From contig NZ_JAJHIZ010000003.1 in assembly GCF_021538615.1 (NCBI RefSeq), positions 2,728,001-2,792,000 of the forward strand: a DNA stretch of 64,000 bases, written 5' to 3'. The first letter of the stretch is position 1; each line of letters starts with the position of its first letter. A program made the translations under genes and the position numbers. The notes under the pieces were generated by a model. It saw only the letters and a program-made list of their open reading frames with translations, was not told the DNA's origin and did no database searches. The stretch is from Niabella agricola (GTDB lineage Bacteria > Bacteroidota > Bacteroidia > Chitinophagales > Chitinophagaceae). Positions 50,699 to 60,096 of this stretch are shown piece by piece.

Positions 50699-53086
50699 TT
50701 AAAAGGTGAACCGGAAGTAGGGTACAACCAGGATGCCTGGCTGGTACTGGTTCACTACTTTTTGTGTTTTCCGGTCGTATAGTTGCACAAAAAGATTCTG
50801 CCGGTTGATAAGGTTGCGCAGGTCAACGCCACCTTCCAGGGTAGACCGTTTAAAATTACGGCGGCCTCCAAGCTTAAGATCGGTGCGGAAGTACGGAGAT
50901 TGTTTGATAGAATAGGGATTGCGGTCTTCATCATAGGTGGTACCCCTGCCAGAGGCCGACGCATGTTCATCCACCGGGGAGGCATAACGCCCGCCCATAA
51001 CCGTCATCCGCAGGCTTATGGAAAAAATATGTTGATCGCCCTCCAGGCGGAAGTCCTTACCCGTAAGAACATTTCCAATGTAATGATTATTGAAGGTGGT
51101 GTTCCGCTCTATTCCGTCGCTCCCTTTATACTTCGACTGGAAAAGGCTTCCGGTGATCAAAAAATAATAATCCCGGTTGAAGGTCTTTTCCAGTGTAAGG
51201 TCCAGTCCATAGTTGGCTCCGGTGCCTTTATTAACCAGGCTGTCTTTTAAAATGATACCAAAACCGGCGCCTTCATTCAGCATGGAAAAACCGGAGGGAT
51301 AACGGGTTACGGGCACGCGGGATAATTGTTGGTAATAGGCCTCCGCTTTTAACTGCAGGGATGAAGCCTGCCGGTTGGCATAGCTCAATACCCACTGGCG
51401 GCTGCGCGTAAAGCCTAGTTGCCGGTTGGTATGCACCGGCTGGTCGTTAATATAGGATCGCTTAAAGTACACAACGGGGCTTTGCATCTGCGCATGCGTT
51501 CCATAAGCCGTGCTGATCGTTTGCCGGCCCGGCAGGTCGTACTGCAGAGATGCACGGGGCTCTATTGCATTCGCCCCATTAAGGCTCAGCTGTTGATAAT
51601 GAAGCCCCGCGGTTAATGTCAGCCGCTCTGTAAACCGGTGTTTGAGCTGACTGAAGGCCTGCAGCAACGTGGTACGGGTGTCTTCATCGATCTGGATGGT
51701 TTCGCTTTCGTAATTGCCATAGATCCGTTTATCAAACAGCCGGTACTGAAAAGCGGTTGCCGTAACGCCAGAAAGCACACTGCTTTTAGCGTTGAATTTA
51801 TGTGCCAGGGTATACGCGATCTCATACCGGGAGGTATTGAACCGGCTTTCTCCAGTGCGGAAGGCTTCACGGGTTTGTTCACTGATCGAATCGGCCAGTC
51901 CTTTTTCAGTGGCCCTGTTGATACCGATGCTCAGTTTCCCAAACGTTTTCCGGTTGAAGTTGGTCTCCAGGCTCACCCCGCCAACACCGGTAAAAAACCG
52001 GGAGAAGAGATTGGTGTTTTCAGCACCGTAAAGATTTTTGTTATTTGCGGTGTCAGCCTCGTTCCCGAGGAAATCAATTTTGCTGGGGCCACCCATTCCC
52101 CAAAGAGACAGGGTATTTTTTGCCGACAGCGGGATGTGGATCTTAAAACTCAGATCCTGGTATTGCGGAATAGAGGACCCGGTGCCTACATTAAAACCGA
52201 TGGCCTGCAGCAACCCAACAGTAGAATACCGGTAGTTTACCAGGTAAGACGCCTTGCTCTTCCGGGAAAAAGGCCCCTCGATGCCGGCCTCAAAACCGGC
52301 AAAACCGATCTCCCCGACCATTTCGGTTTTTTCGGAGTTGCCATTCCTTAGCCGCAGGTCAAATACACCACCCAGGGCATTGCCGTACTGAGCCGGAAAA
52401 GCACCGGCTATAAAATCGGATTTCGCCAGGCTGTTGGCATTTAAAATGCTCACTGGACCGCCGGTGCTTACCAGGGAACCATAATGGTTGGGGTTGGCAA
52501 TATTTACACCCTCCACCTGCCATAAAAGCCCCAGCGGTGAGTTGCCCCGCACTACAATATCATTGCGGCCGTCTGATGCATTGGCCACACCCGCCATCCC
52601 GCTGATCATGCGGGCTGGATCTCCGATAGCACCGGCAAAACGACGGGTATCTGCCGGGTTGAACACCGTCCCGCTAACGGTGATCATTTCATTGTTGAGG
52701 TTACGCCTGCTCCGTGTTTGCACCGTCACTTCGTCTAAAACCGTGGTTTTTTCTGGTAGCAGTATGGTCAGTTGCGCCTCCTTTCCCGCGGTTACCAGTA
52801 CTTCAGGTGCTGTACGGGGCTCATAACCGGTATGCGTAACAACAAAACTATAACGGCCCAGGGGTACCTGCAGTGCAAAATAGCCGTTTTTGTCAGACAG
52901 GGCCTGTGGCCGGCTGGTGCCCGAAACCGTGATCGTGGCACCTTCGATCGGGAACTGGGTCACATCATCCAGCACCCGTCCCCGCACCAATTGGGTTTGG
53001 TTGGTCTGTGCCTGCAGCAGGGAATGATTAAAAAACAGGAAAAAAAGGGGCAGGATCGCACTCCACCAAATAGCAGCCGGATTCAT
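50699..53086 (-). CDS. TonB-dependent outer membrane receptor with carboxypeptidase-regulatory domain
   Basis: A 795-residue receptor starting MNPAAIWWSAILPLFFLFF, a signal peptide cleaved near LLQAQ; a longer in-frame reading to 53179 would place 31 residues before the signal. A carboxypeptidase-regulatory domain (about 33-115: VRGRVLDDVTQFPIEGATITV) precedes a plug domain with DPARMISGMAGVANASDGRNDIVVRGNSPLG (about 155-185) and a beta-barrel ending VVPYFRFTF. No SusD gene is next to it, so it is not a classical SusC. The partner is the CxxCH lipoprotein encoded downstream. The substrate is unknown. Confidence 0.9.
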   Translation of the reverse strand: MNPAAIWWSAILPLFFLFFNHSLLQAQTNQTQLVRGRVLDDVTQFPIEGATITVSGTSRPQALSDKNGYFALQVPLGRYSFVVTHTGYEPRTAPEVLVTAGKEAQLTILLPEKTTVLDEVTVQTRSRRNLNNEMITVSGTVFNPADTRRFAGAIGDPARMISGMAGVANASDGRNDIVVRGNSPLGLLWQVEGVNIANPNHYGSLVSTGGPVSILNANSLAKSDFIAGAFPAQYGNALGGVFDLRLRNGNSEKTEMVGEIGFAGFEAGIEGPFSRKSKASYLVNYRYSTVGLLQAIGFNVGTGSSIPQYQDLSFKIHIPLSAKNTLSLWGMGGPSKIDFLGNEADTANNKNLYGAENTNLFSRFFTGVGGVSLETNFNRKTFGKLSIGINRATEKGLADSISEQTREAFRTGESRFNTSRYEIAYTLAHKFNAKSSVLSGVTATAFQYRLFDKRIYGNYESETIQIDEDTRTTLLQAFSQLKHRFTERLTLTAGLHYQQLSLNGANAIEPRASLQYDLPGRQTISTAYGTHAQMQSPVVYFKRSYINDQPVHTNRQLGFTRSRQWVLSYANRQASSLQLKAEAYYQQLSRVPVTRYPSGFSMLNEGAGFGIILKDSLVNKGTGANYGLDLTLEKTFNRDYYFLITGSLFQSKYKGSDGIERNTTFNNHYIGNVLTGKDFRLEGDQHIFSISLRMTVMGGRYASPVDEHASASGRGTTYDEDRNPYSIKQSPYFRTDLKLGGRRNFKRSTLEGGVDLRNLINRQNLFVQLYDRKTQKVVNQYQPGILVVPYFRFTF

Positions 53087-53278
53087 TCGCACAAAAACAA
53101 GTTTAAAAGATAAAAATTGATTTTTTTGCAAATATGGGTGTCGTACCTGCGCAAATCGCCCCACCAAATAGGGTGGCACCTCTAAAAACGATCCTTTTTG
53201 TTAATGAATTCCTAAAGCCCTGCGGCTCCATGCATGTTCCTGATCCGTAATTATGTTTATGTTAGTATGCACAGCGCA

Positions 53279-54436
53279 TCAGCTTTTCAAATAATCAGAT
53301 GGCGCCTGCCCAGTAAATTTTTTAAAATTCCGGTTAAAGGATGATTTGGAGTTAAAGCCGCATTCGAAGGCTAAGGACAACAGGGTATAGTTTTGATTGT
53401 TGGGAAGGGCAACAATCCTCTTGAATTCTTCCACGCGCAGGTGGTTGATATAATCATAGAAGCTTTTCTCTGTTTTTGAGTTAATCACCTGCGAGAGGAT
53501 GCCGCTATGGATATCCAGTTGCCCGGCCACATCACCCAGGGTTAATTCGGCATTTTTAAATAACAGCGTATCCTGCATCAGTTTCACAAGCCGCCCATGT
53601 ATCTCGGTTGCATCATCGTCGGTCAATGTCGATTTTTCATATTTTACTTTTTCGGGTGCCGCATTTTTCATAAGGACGGCAGCTGCCTGTGTTGCCGGAG
53701 CCGCCGGCATTCCTTTTAGCAAAACCAGGTCTTCATCCGGTAATGGTTGCGGCGGCTGGCCTCCGGAACTGCTTCTATTAAAGATACCTTCCTGCCGCAC
53801 TCCAAAAAACCCCAGGAAAAAGATAAAAAGGGAAACAGAAATGTAAAGTGTCTGCTCTGTCAGGTAAAAGATTACAAAGAACCAGATCACTCCGATACCG
53901 CCAATTAGATAACGCAGCCAGTTGAGCGTAATCTTACCGGTGTTCGAAAACTGTCCCGCGATGTTCCTGCGATGGCGCCTCAGCAATACCAGTGATGCAC
54001 TAACATAGCTGATCCCGGAGGCAATAGTGGCGATTGTCAGCACGGTTATGATCACCTTGTAGCCAGGCGCACCGTGCTCATAGGTGTACAATTTTTGCTC
54101 CGGTGATTGAAGCAGCACCGGTATCCACATCAGATAACCGACCAGAAAGGGTAAAAAGTGCCAGATCCACCGGTATTTATGTTTTTGCTGGTTGGTGACA
54201 TATAAGGTGTATAAATATAGGAAAGGACCATGGATGAACGGAAGGGGCAGCTCCCATCCCAGCACACCGGGCACTTCTTTGTACTGTTTGGTAACGAATA
54301 AATAAAGATACACCAGATGAATGGTTGCCAGAAACTGCCATGCCGTAAGGATCTTATCGGCGGTGGTTTTTTTTGGCTTCGCAATCAGCAGTATTAATAA
54401 ATATACCGATACACTAATCCCCGTAAGGTACAGCAT
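53279..54436 (-). CDS. Membrane-bound AraC-family regulator
   Basis: A 385-residue protein starting MLYLTGISVSVYLL. About seven transmembrane helices occupy residues 1-225, then a linker (PPQPLPDEDLVLL) and a C-terminal AraC helix-turn-helix domain (about 285-385: LTLGDVAGQLDIHSGILSQVINS, LLSLAFECGFNSKSSFNRNFKKFTGQAPSDYL). This integral-membrane AraC type is widespread in Bacteroidota and is thought to sense an envelope signal directly. The TonB receptor gene at 50699-53086, next on the same strand, is a plausible target. A longer in-frame start at 54481 overlaps thiL and is not used. Confidence 0.9.
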   Translation of the reverse strand: MLYLTGISVSVYLLILLIAKPKKTTADKILTAWQFLATIHLVYLYLFVTKQYKEVPGVLGWELPLPFIHGPFLYLYTLYVTNQQKHKYRWIWHFLPFLVGYLMWIPVLLQSPEQKLYTYEHGAPGYKVIITVLTIATIASGISYVSASLVLLRRHRRNIAGQFSNTGKITLNWLRYLIGGIGVIWFFVIFYLTEQTLYISVSLFIFFLGFFGVRQEGIFNRSSSGGQPPQPLPDEDLVLLKGMPAAPATQAAAVLMKNAAPEKVKYEKSTLTDDDATEIHGRLVKLMQDTLLFKNAELTLGDVAGQLDIHSGILSQVINSKTEKSFYDYINHLRVEEFKRIVALPNNQNYTLLSLAFECGFNSKSSFNRNFKKFTGQAPSDYLKS

Positions 54437-54465
54437 GGTTTTGTTTATTTTTCGCCGGGTTGTTG

Positions 54466-55491
54466 TCAGATAGGATTCCAACCCTGGGCTGTAATGGCAT
54501 GCCGTCCACCTCCTTTCGTAATGATATGTGCCCCATCTGCGGCGTCGGTCATGTAACCGATAATGCTGATGGCGGGATTGGCCTGTATTTTTTCATAATC
54601 GGTCTGCGCCACCGTAAACAATAATTCATAATCCTCTCCCCCGCTCAATGCGCAGGCTGTAGGATCGATCTCAAATTTGAAGGCTGCATTGCGGGTTTCT
54701 TCCGCAATCGGAATTTTATCTTCGTACAATATACATCCAAGTTCGCTGTCTTTGCAAATATGCAGGATCTCGGAACTCAGGCCGTCGCTGATATCCATCA
54801 TGGCGGTTGGCATTACCGGCGCTTCGGCAAAAAATTCGATAATATCTTTCCGGGCCTCTGGTTTTAATAACCGGCCGATCACATAGCTTTCTCCTTCCAG
54901 GTCCGGTTGCACGCCCGGGCTTTCCAGAAATATTTTCCGCTCACGCTCCAGGAACAGCAGGCCCACATAGGCTGCACCCAGGTCGCCGCTCACACAAAGC
55001 AGGTCGCCTTTTTTTGCCGTGCTTCGTTTCACAAAATGATCCGGGGCCACTTCCCCGATGGCGGTAACAGAGATCACAAATCCTTTTTGAGAGGTAGTGG
55101 TATCACCGCCCACCAGGTCTACCCCATAGTGGCTGCAAGCGGCATATACCCCTTCATAAAATTCGTCAAGCGCTTCCAGGCTAAAGCGGTTGCTGATCCC
55201 GATGCTCATCGTAATTTGTGTGGGCATCGCATTCATGGCATATACATCGCTCAGGTTTGCAATTACCGATTTATAGCCCAGGTGTTTCAGCGGGGTATAC
55301 ATCAGATCAAAATGAACCCCTTCCAGCAGCAGGTCGGTTGTGACCACTGTCTGTTTTCCGAAATGATCGATCACGGCGGCGTCATCGCCTACACCGACCA
55401 GTGAGGATACATGCTGCAATTCTATGTTTTTGGTTAAATGGTCGATCAGACCAAATTCCCCCAGTTCCGATAATTCTGTACGTTCTGACAT
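54466..55491 (-). CDS. thiL: Thiamine-monophosphate kinase
   Basis: A 341-residue cytoplasmic enzyme that phosphorylates thiamine monophosphate to the diphosphate with ATP. The start MSERTELSELGEFGLIDHL, VGVGDDAAVIDH (about 33-44), VSIGISNRFS-type strands and DLVGGDTTTSQKGF with metal-binding acids identify ThiL, an AIR-synthase superfamily fold. SGGEDYELLFTV near the C-terminus is also diagnostic. Length is normal. No other thiamine genes are in the window. The AraC gene follows 29 bases downstream. Confidence 0.96.
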   Translation of the reverse strand: MSERTELSELGEFGLIDHLTKNIELQHVSSLVGVGDDAAVIDHFGKQTVVTTDLLLEGVHFDLMYTPLKHLGYKSVIANLSDVYAMNAMPTQITMSIGISNRFSLEALDEFYEGVYAACSHYGVDLVGGDTTTSQKGFVISVTAIGEVAPDHFVKRSTAKKGDLLCVSGDLGAAYVGLLFLERERKIFLESPGVQPDLEGESYVIGRLLKPEARKDIIEFFAEAPVMPTAMMDISDGLSSEILHICKDSELGCILYEDKIPIAEETRNAAFKFEIDPTACALSGGEDYELLFTVAQTDYEKIQANPAISIIGYMTDAADGAHIITKGGGRHAITAQGWNPI

Positions 55492-55580
55492 ACTTTTTAC
55501 TTTTTTATGTACGAGGTATGATGTACGTTGTACGCCATCACAATGTCAAATTCTCTTTTTACGTAAAGTTATAATTGTCG

Positions 55581-55901
55581 CTACAATGATCCTGAGTAAA
55601 ATCTCTCCCTCTTTATAAAAACATCTATTCGTTCTTTAAATACAGGATTAAATGCTGTCAACAATTCAAGAAAGAACAAACTTTCATCTAACTCTTCTTC
55701 AACGATTTTCAACTTATTCAGATGATCGGCATCAGACTTTGCTCTTCTGGACGCCCTGTAGTTAGCGCATGTTGAACTAGAGGATCGTATAATTTGTCTT
55801 TTGTACGCTATATTAACATGGGTCTCCGGTAATAATTCTGATAAACGGCCAACGTCAATGGCAAATTGCTTCGTTCTGGTTTTTAATTCTTCCGCGTCCA
55901 T
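55581..55901 (-). CDS. Four-helix-bundle protein (23S rRNA IVS-type)
   Basis: A 106-residue helical protein of the four-helix-bundle family first seen in 23S rRNA intervening sequences. Recognisable segments are KTRTKQFAIDVGRL, YKRQIIRSSSSTCANYRASRRAKS and KLKIVEEELDESLFFLELL. Bacteroidota genomes carry many scattered copies next to unrelated genes. No rRNA is nearby. The molecular role is unknown, with nucleic-acid association suspected. Confidence 0.9.
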   Translation of the reverse strand: MDAEELKTRTKQFAIDVGRLSELLPETHVNIAYKRQIIRSSSSTCANYRASRRAKSDADHLNKLKIVEEELDESLFFLELLTAFNPVFKERIDVFIKRERFYSGSL

Positions 55902-55947
55902 GTTTTATAGGTTTCATAATGATTAAGCAGATATGTACATCCTGCAT

Positions 55948-56724
55948 CTAATATCGTACATCATTAATAATATTCAACAACTCTTCGTGTATCCTTCCGT
56001 TTGTGGCAACAATCCGGTGCTGATAAGGAGAATAGCGGTCTCCGTTAAAATCAGTGACCCGGCCACCCGCTTCTTCTACAATTAAAAAACCGGCTGCACT
56101 GTCCCAGGCTTCCAGTTTATGTTCGTAAAACCCATCAAACCGGCCAGCGGCTACCCAGCAAAGGTCAATGGCCGCAGCCCCAAGGCGCCGTACCGGCACG
56201 CCTTCTTTAATCAGCCGTTCAAATACCTGCAGCGGACCGTTCTCCATATGAATATATACATACGGAAAACCGGTTACCAGGCAGGAGCGCATGGCCTCTG
56301 TTTCTGTGCTAACCTTTATCGGCTGCCCGTTTAATGTAGCGCCCTTTCCTTTTTCCGCAAAAAAGAGCTCATTCATATGCGGATTGTATACCATCCCTAA
56401 AATGATCTCCTTTTTATATTCCACTCCCACGGATACACAATTAATGGGCACTCCGTGCGCAAAGTTAATGGTGCCATCCAGCGGATCGATGATCCATTTA
56501 TAATCCGACTCCTGCGCCAGGGCACCGCTTTCCTCGGTCAATATAAAATGATCGGGGTAATGCCTGCGGATCACTTCAATAATGGCCTCTTCAGATGCAT
56601 GATCGGCATCTGTAACCAGGTTATTACGGCCTTCTTTATGCTGTACAGAAAATGATTGCTGGAAATAGCGGGTCAGTTCTGCTGCACCCGCCCGAACGGC
56701 TTCTTCCAAAACAGTTGCTAACAT
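55948..56724 (-). CDS. suhB: Inositol-1-monophosphatase family phosphatase
   Basis: A 258-residue Mg2+-dependent sugar-phosphate phosphatase. Metal-binding motifs are complete: TEESGA (about 61-66), WIIDPLDGTINFAHG (about 75-89) and EAWDSAAGFLIVEEAGG (about 203-219). Such enzymes hydrolyse inositol phosphate or related substrates, and the E. coli homologue SuhB also affects rRNA transcription. The gene is single, divergent from the glycosyltransferase gene across a short region that carries an inverted repeat. Confidence 0.93.
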   Translation of the reverse strand: MLATVLEEAVRAGAAELTRYFQQSFSVQHKEGRNNLVTDADHASEEAIIEVIRRHYPDHFILTEESGALAQESDYKWIIDPLDGTINFAHGVPINCVSVGVEYKKEIILGMVYNPHMNELFFAEKGKGATLNGQPIKVSTETEAMRSCLVTGFPYVYIHMENGPLQVFERLIKEGVPVRRLGAAAIDLCWVAAGRFDGFYEHKLEAWDSAAGFLIVEEAGGRVTDFNGDRYSPYQHRIVATNGRIHEELLNIINDVRY

Positions 56725-56769
56725 GAGGGCAAAGATAGCGATTTAGCTTTCAGCGGTCAGATTTCAGAA

Positions 56770-56838
56770 TTGAGATTTGGGAATCCAACGACTGAAAGTT
56801 GATTGCTAATCGCTCCATTCCCGATTCTCAAATCTCAA
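56770..56838. repeat. Inverted repeat between suhB and the glycosyltransferase gene
   Basis: TTGAGATTTGGGAATC (56770-56785) and GATTCTCAAATCTCAA (56823-56838) pair at 15 of 16 positions. The repeat lies upstream of both divergent genes, just before a TATTTTTG promoter element (56861-56868). It may be an interspersed palindrome or a regulatory site. Confidence 0.55.
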
Positions 56839-56892
56839 CGCTCCAATAACCGAATTCATTTATTTTTGTGCATTGCTCCTGCTTTTATAAAA

Positions 56893-58032
56893 ATGACCCT
56901 ATCCATCATTATAGTTAGCTACAACGTAAAGTACTTTTTAGAACACTGCCTGGTATCGGTACTGCGTGCGGCAAAAGATCTGCAAACAGAAATTATTGTT
57001 GTGGATAATTGCTCTACAGACGGGAGCCTGGAATACCTGCTGCCCTTGTTTCCGCAGGTTTTATTTATTGCCAATAAAGAGAACGCCGGTTTTGGCCGTG
57101 CCTGTAACCAGGGCCTTCGCAGTGCTACGGGCCGTTTTGTGTTATTCCTGAACCCGGATACATTGGTGCCTGAAAACGCGCTGATAAAAAGCCTGGAAGT
57201 TTTTGAACGGGATGAAACTGTGGGCGCCGTTGGTATCCGGATGTTTAATGGTGCAGGTATTTTTCTAAAGGAATCTAAACGTGGATTTCCTTCATGCTCC
57301 GCTTCGTTTTTTAAATTATCGGGGATGCATCGCTTTTTTCCCGGATCCAGGACATTTGACCGGTATTATATGGGGCACCTGGATGACGAAAAAGACCAAT
57401 ATGTTGAGGTGCTGGCCGGGGCTTTTATGTTGATTCCACGGGAAGTGCTTGAAAAAACAGGAAGCTTTGATGAGGCCTTTTTTATGTACGGAGAAGATAT
57501 TGACCTCAGCTACCGTATTTACAAAAGCGGGTATAAAAATTATTATTTATCAGATCCGGCCATTATTCACTTTAAAGGGGAAAGCACGTCAAAGAGCAGC
57601 CTGGGCTATATTAAAAACTTTTACCAGGCCATGGGCATTTTTGTGAACAAACACCACCGGGGCACCAAACGCTTCGGGCTCCGGTTGCTGGTACACCTGG
57701 GCATCTGGACACATGCCGCTTTAAAATATATATCGGGCCTGATCCGGCCTGGTAAAAAGAAAGAACCGGAGGATAAGGGAGCCGTCATCGTCGTGGGTTC
57801 CGAACAGTCTGCCGCCGGCCTGCTGCGGCAGTTTGCCGAAATCGGGTCAACCGTTACCATTATTCCGTCTTCCGAGCAGCAGCTGGTTGTCCTTCTTAAG
57901 GCGCATCCGCATTCGCCGGTATATCTCTGTGAGCAGGATATGCGCTTTGCAGAACTGATCCGCATCGTTCGGCAAAGCCAGCACCGCTACCTGAATTTTT
58001 ACAATGGTAATAGCATCATTGCCGGAAGTTGA
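56893..58032 (+). CDS. Glycosyltransferase family 2 protein with extra C-terminal domain
   Basis: A 379-residue GT-A-fold transferase starting MTLSIIIVSYNV. The donor site shows VVDNCSTDGS (about 37-46) and the DxD-like FLNPDTLVPE (about 91-100). FDEAFFMYGEDIDLSYR (about 189-205) is the usual catalytic region of rhamnosyl- and related transferases. After a membrane-associated amphipathic stretch (about 255-295), the last 80 residues (KGAVIVVGSEQSAAGLLRQFAEIG) look like a separate small Rossmann-like domain. The nearest 5' ATG in the long frame (56803) lies upstream of the promoter element and is unlikely. Cell-surface polysaccharide synthesis is likely. Confidence 0.93.
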   Translation: MTLSIIIVSYNVKYFLEHCLVSVLRAAKDLQTEIIVVDNCSTDGSLEYLLPLFPQVLFIANKENAGFGRACNQGLRSATGRFVLFLNPDTLVPENALIKSLEVFERDETVGAVGIRMFNGAGIFLKESKRGFPSCSASFFKLSGMHRFFPGSRTFDRYYMGHLDDEKDQYVEVLAGAFMLIPREVLEKTGSFDEAFFMYGEDIDLSYRIYKSGYKNYYLSDPAIIHFKGESTSKSSLGYIKNFYQAMGIFVNKHHRGTKRFGLRLLVHLGIWTHAALKYISGLIRPGKKKEPEDKGAVIVVGSEQSAAGLLRQFAEIGSTVTIIPSSEQQLVVLLKAHPHSPVYLCEQDMRFAELIRIVRQSQHRYLNFYNGNSIIAGS

Positions 58033-58496
58033 TGTAATAATGTGGAAATTTGAAAATGTGGGAATGCATCCGCCCGCATTCCATGATTACTCTCCTCCGG
58101 TTGATCTTCCACAGGCAATAAGGAATAGCAAGTAGCGAGGAGGAGGAGGCTAGGTTCATCAAGTGCAAACAGATCTAAACGGCCCCTTAAACCTGAAATA
58201 AGCCCCCGGCTTTTAGCCAATTGGATTGAGCATCAAGCGGATCCAACTGGAACGTTGAACCTTAAACAGGAACACCCGCAGCAGGCCGCTAACAACTGTA
58301 TGGTTTCTATCGGTTTTATAGTTACCTTGCAGGCCTTGTTGTCGCAGACCACAGTTGAGCCTTAAAGCCCGGCCGGAATACCGGGGAACAGCTATGCGGA
58401 ACAGGGCCTTTTACGGGCACCAATCTGTTTGAATCGGAAGCATTCCGTACAAAAGGTGCAGTTTAGTTTATATGAGCACACCGGCGTTCAAAGTTG
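58033..58496. other. Non-coding region between the glycosyltransferase and GH3-like genes
   Basis: I see no gene, RNA or repeat that I can support here. Short runs such as GAGGAGGAGG (near 58138) and a GCCCGGCC-GG-type arm (near 58366-58380) exist, but no long pairing or coding pattern. The last part carries the promoter of the GH3-like gene. Confidence 0.4.
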
Positions 58497-58504
58497 TATC
58501 TTTG
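58497..58504 (+). promoter_or_regulatory. -7 element of the GH3-like gene
   Basis: TATCTTTG fits TAnnTTTG exactly and lies 23 bases before the ATG at 58528. No exact TTTG is found at -33. Confidence 0.5.
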
Positions 58505-58527
58505 CCGGTTACAGTAGTTAGTAGAAT

Positions 58528-60057
58528 ATGGCATCAATAATAGATATTAAATTACCGCGATCGATTGCCAGTGCACTGCGACTTCCTAAGCGTAATGCAA
58601 AAACACAGCAACAGAAAGTATTAAAAAAGCTATTAAAAAAGGCAAGATTCACAGAATTTGGCCAGGAATACCGGTTTGACGAGATCCTTCTTTCCAAAAA
58701 CATCGAAAAAAGCTTCCAGCAATTGGTTCCCGTTTATGATTACAATAAGATCTACCAGCAGTGGTGGGTGAAAACGCTGGAGGGTAAACCCGATATCACA
58801 TGGCCCGGGAAAATTAAATATTACGCATTGAGCTCGGGTACTTCTGAAGCCTCCAGCAAATACATCCCCGTAACCACAGACCTGTTGAAAAGCAACACCA
58901 TCAACTACATTAAACAGCTGATCAGTGTTTTTGGCTATAAACAGGCCAATAAAAGATCCCTTACTAAAGATTTCCTCATCATCGGTGGCGCTACCAATCT
59001 TCAAAAAGGAGAGGCGGGCTGGTTTGCAGGCGATTTGAGTGGCATCCTGGCAAAAAAACGTCCGTTCTGGTTTCAAACCTTTTACAAACCGGGTGGACGG
59101 ATCGCTGCCATTGCTGACTGGAACCAGAAGCTGAACGAAATTGTAGACAATGCCCATAAATGGGATATCGGGTATATTGTAGGTGTGCCGGCCTGGTGCC
59201 AGATGTGCATGGAAATGGTCATAGAACGCTATAAATTGGCAAATATTCATGAAATATGGCCAAATTTCGGCGTTTTTGTACATGGAGGGGTGGCCTTTGA
59301 GCCCTATAAAAAATCTTTTGACAAGCTGTTGGGGAAACCCATCGTATATGTAGAAAACTACTTATCCAGCGAGGGCTTTATCGGGTATAAGATGAAAGAA
59401 GACCGGGGCATACAGCTGGTAACAGATAATAATATCTTTTTTGAATTTGTGCCTTTTGACAATTGCAATTTTGATGCGGAAGGCACCATTGTTGACCACC
59501 CGGAAGTAAAACTGATCGACGAGGTGGAAGAAGGCAAGGAATATGCCCTGCTGATGAGCACCAATGCCGGAAGCTGGCGTTACCTGATTGGCGACACGAT
59601 CAAGTTCCTGGATAAGGAAAAGGCGGAACTGATCATTACCGGAAGAACCAAGCACTTCTTAAGCCTGGTGGGTGAACACCTGAGCGTGGAAAATATGAAC
59701 CGGGCCATCCAGGACGCCAATGATCATTTCAATATCAGTATTCAGGAGTATACGGTTATCGGTCTTCCTTATGAAGGCTATTTTGCGCACCGCTGGTATG
59801 TAGCTACCAGCGACCCGGTAAACAAAGAGGAGCTGATTGCGTTTATAGATAATAAGCTCCGCGAGATCAACGACGATTACGCAACAGAACGAACCAGTGC
59901 ATTAAAAGAGGTTTTTATTGAAGTATTGCCCCCGGAAACATTTATGAAGTTTATGGAGCTGAAAGGCAAACTGGGCAGCCAGCATAAATTTCCCCGGGTG
60001 ATGAAAGGCCGGATACTCCTTGACTGGGAAAATTTTTTAAAAACAGGGAAAATTTGA
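58528..60057 (+). CDS. GH3 auxin-responsive-promoter-type acyl-acid amido synthetase
   Basis: A 509-residue adenylating enzyme of the GH3 superfamily. Landmarks are YYALSSGTSEASSKYIPVT (about 92-110, the ATP-binding loop), VYVENYLSSEGFIGYKM (about 271-287), AGSWRYLIGDTIKFL and ITGRTKHFLSLVGEHLS. In plants these enzymes link acyl acids to amino acids; the bacterial members have few known substrates. The LysE exporter gene begins 39 bases later, so an amino-acid conjugate that is made and exported is a tempting but unproven idea. There is no signal peptide, so it is cytoplasmic. Confidence 0.93.
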   Translation: MASIIDIKLPRSIASALRLPKRNAKTQQQKVLKKLLKKARFTEFGQEYRFDEILLSKNIEKSFQQLVPVYDYNKIYQQWWVKTLEGKPDITWPGKIKYYALSSGTSEASSKYIPVTTDLLKSNTINYIKQLISVFGYKQANKRSLTKDFLIIGGATNLQKGEAGWFAGDLSGILAKKRPFWFQTFYKPGGRIAAIADWNQKLNEIVDNAHKWDIGYIVGVPAWCQMCMEMVIERYKLANIHEIWPNFGVFVHGGVAFEPYKKSFDKLLGKPIVYVENYLSSEGFIGYKMKEDRGIQLVTDNNIFFEFVPFDNCNFDAEGTIVDHPEVKLIDEVEEGKEYALLMSTNAGSWRYLIGDTIKFLDKEKAELIITGRTKHFLSLVGEHLSVENMNRAIQDANDHFNISIQEYTVIGLPYEGYFAHRWYVATSDPVNKEELIAFIDNKLREINDDYATERTSALKEVFIEVLPPETFMKFMELKGKLGSQHKFPRVMKGRILLDWENFLKTGKI

Positions 60058-60096
60058 TCCCCTTTTTAAAAACTTCGGCTATATTGTTATCCGATT

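Noticed and set aside
58033..58496. Possible small RNA or short gene before the GH3-like gene
   Set aside because: No coding pattern, conserved structure or promoter-terminator pair could be identified.
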